This document shows positions 63,500 to 64,000 of a DNA stretch of 64,000 bases, piece after piece. Position numbers and translations under genes: made by a program. The DNA comes from Hydrogenophaga sp. BPS33 (GTDB lineage: Bacteria; Pseudomonadota; Gammaproteobacteria; Burkholderiales; Burkholderiaceae_C): the NCBI RefSeq assembly GCF_009859475.1, contig NZ_CP044549.1:1178001-1242000 (forward strand), written 5' to 3'. Position 1 is the stretch's first letter. Each line of letters starts with the position of its first letter. Under the pieces are notes generated by a model. The model saw nothing but the letters and a program-made list of their open reading frames with translations, was not told the origin of the DNA and searched no databases.

Positions 63500-64000
63500 A
63501 TGAACGTCGAAGACAACGGCGTGATGGTGTCCTCCGAAGTGAAGGCGCCCATGGCCGATGAAGAACCGCCGCGGCATCCTTTTCTGGTCGCGCTGGGCGA
63601 ACGGGTGCGCACCCTGCGTTCGCGCCGGGGCATGACGCGCAAGGCGGTGGCGGTGGCGGCCGACGTGTCCGAGCGGCATCTGGCCAATCTGGAGTACGGC
63701 ACGGGCAACGCCTCCATCCTGGTGCTGCTGCAGGTGGCGCAGGCGCTGCACTGCTCGCTCGCGGAACTCATTGGAGATGTGAGTACAAGCTCACCGGAGT
63801 GGCTCCTGATCCGGGAACTGCTGGAAAAGCGCAACGAAACGGACTTGCGGCGCGCGCGCATCGCCATCGGCGGTTTGCTGGGTGGCAGCGCGGCCGCTGG
63901 CGAGGATCCCCGGCGCAAGGCGCGCATCGCCCTGATCGGCCTGCGCGGCGCGGGCAAATCCACGCTGGGGCAGCGCCTGGCCGACGACCTGGGGTTTGCC
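63500..64000 (+). CDS. boxR: BoxR regulator (XRE helix-turn-helix plus shikimate-kinase-like domain), partial
   Basis: The first 167 residues are visible; the rest lies beyond the right edge. The start is MNVEDNGVMVSSEVKAPMAD. The XRE-type helix-turn-helix (LGERVRTLRSRRGMTRKAVA, VSERHLANLEYGTGNAS) is followed by a linker and the beginning of a shikimate-kinase-like P-loop, ALIGLRGAGKSTLGQRLADD. This fusion is unique to BoxR/BzdR, which repress box genes and respond to benzoyl-CoA. It is divergent from boxD, with TGCA repeats between them. Confidence 0.92.
   Translation, partial: MNVEDNGVMVSSEVKAPMADEEPPRHPFLVALGERVRTLRSRRGMTRKAVAVAADVSERHLANLEYGTGNASILVLLQVAQALHCSLAELIGDVSTSSPEWLLIRELLEKRNETDLRRARIAIGGLLGGSAAAGEDPRRKARIALIGLRGAGKSTLGQRLADDLGFA

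Overview
The window is about 64 kb of high-GC DNA from a betaproteobacterium, most likely a Comamonadaceae-type Burkholderiales (inference). Supporting signs are four catabolic clusters typical of that group, three Bug-type periplasmic receptors, a box benzoyl-CoA locus with BoxR, and short palindromic repeats of the kind common there. No rRNA, tRNA, CRISPR array, intact transposase or replication origin was seen.

Layout. (1) 1-6873: a minus-strand aromatic-acid operon (Bug receptor, SDR, salicylate-type aryl-AMP ligase, amidohydrolase, PcaF-like thiolase, enoyl-CoA hydratase cut by the edge) with a divergent LysR. (2) 6943-12854: a minus-strand operon of a 1080-residue ThDP-decarboxylase/aldehyde-dehydrogenase fusion, a Bug receptor and a GlcG/HbpS protein, with a divergent PobR-like AraC regulator. 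(3) 12851-17759: a TonB/TolA-like protein, two small unknown helical proteins, a TPR-methyltransferase and a cupin. (4) 17842-20718: an ECF42-type sigma factor with two DGPF/YciI proteins and a VOC protein, carrying a 270-bp foldback element between the two YciI genes. (5) 20796-30251: a paralogous family of unrecognised proteins (four intact, two broken) with Ser/Pro/Thr-rich N-termini and a shared helical module of about 180 residues, interrupted by a flavin monooxygenase and a DUF1772 membrane protein. (6) 30479-37961: a chemoreceptor, a LysR/extradiol dioxygenase pair, an MGDG-synthase-like glycosyltransferase, and an LRR-ankyrin gene split by an in-frame TAG. (7) 38084-44210: a TetR-controlled acyl-CoA carboxylase/acyl-CoA dehydrogenase operon whose carboxylase beta gene carries an in-frame palindromic repeat. 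(8) 44238-52422: a decayed cytochrome c gene, a DUF2784 protein, and a branched-chain-type ABC transporter operon (livHMGF) with an acyl-CoA synthetase and a binding protein. (9) 52629-59019: two seven-repeat FG-GAP lipoproteins, a GATase, a YciA-type thioesterase and an Atm1-like exporter. (10) 59026-64000: boxD, benzoate-CoA ligase and a Bug receptor, divergent from boxR, which is cut by the right edge.

How it works together. Most of the window is uptake (Bug, Liv), activation (three CoA/AMP ligases) and beta-oxidation-like breakdown of aromatic and branched acids, each cluster with its own divergent or leading regulator. The parts that do not fit this are the paralogous protein family, the LRR-ankyrin gene and the two small proteins at 15081-16019. 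Their architecture suggests secreted or host-interaction proteins, but that is inference: no secretion-system gene is present here. The most unusual observations are the decarboxylase-dehydrogenase fusion and the paralogous family.
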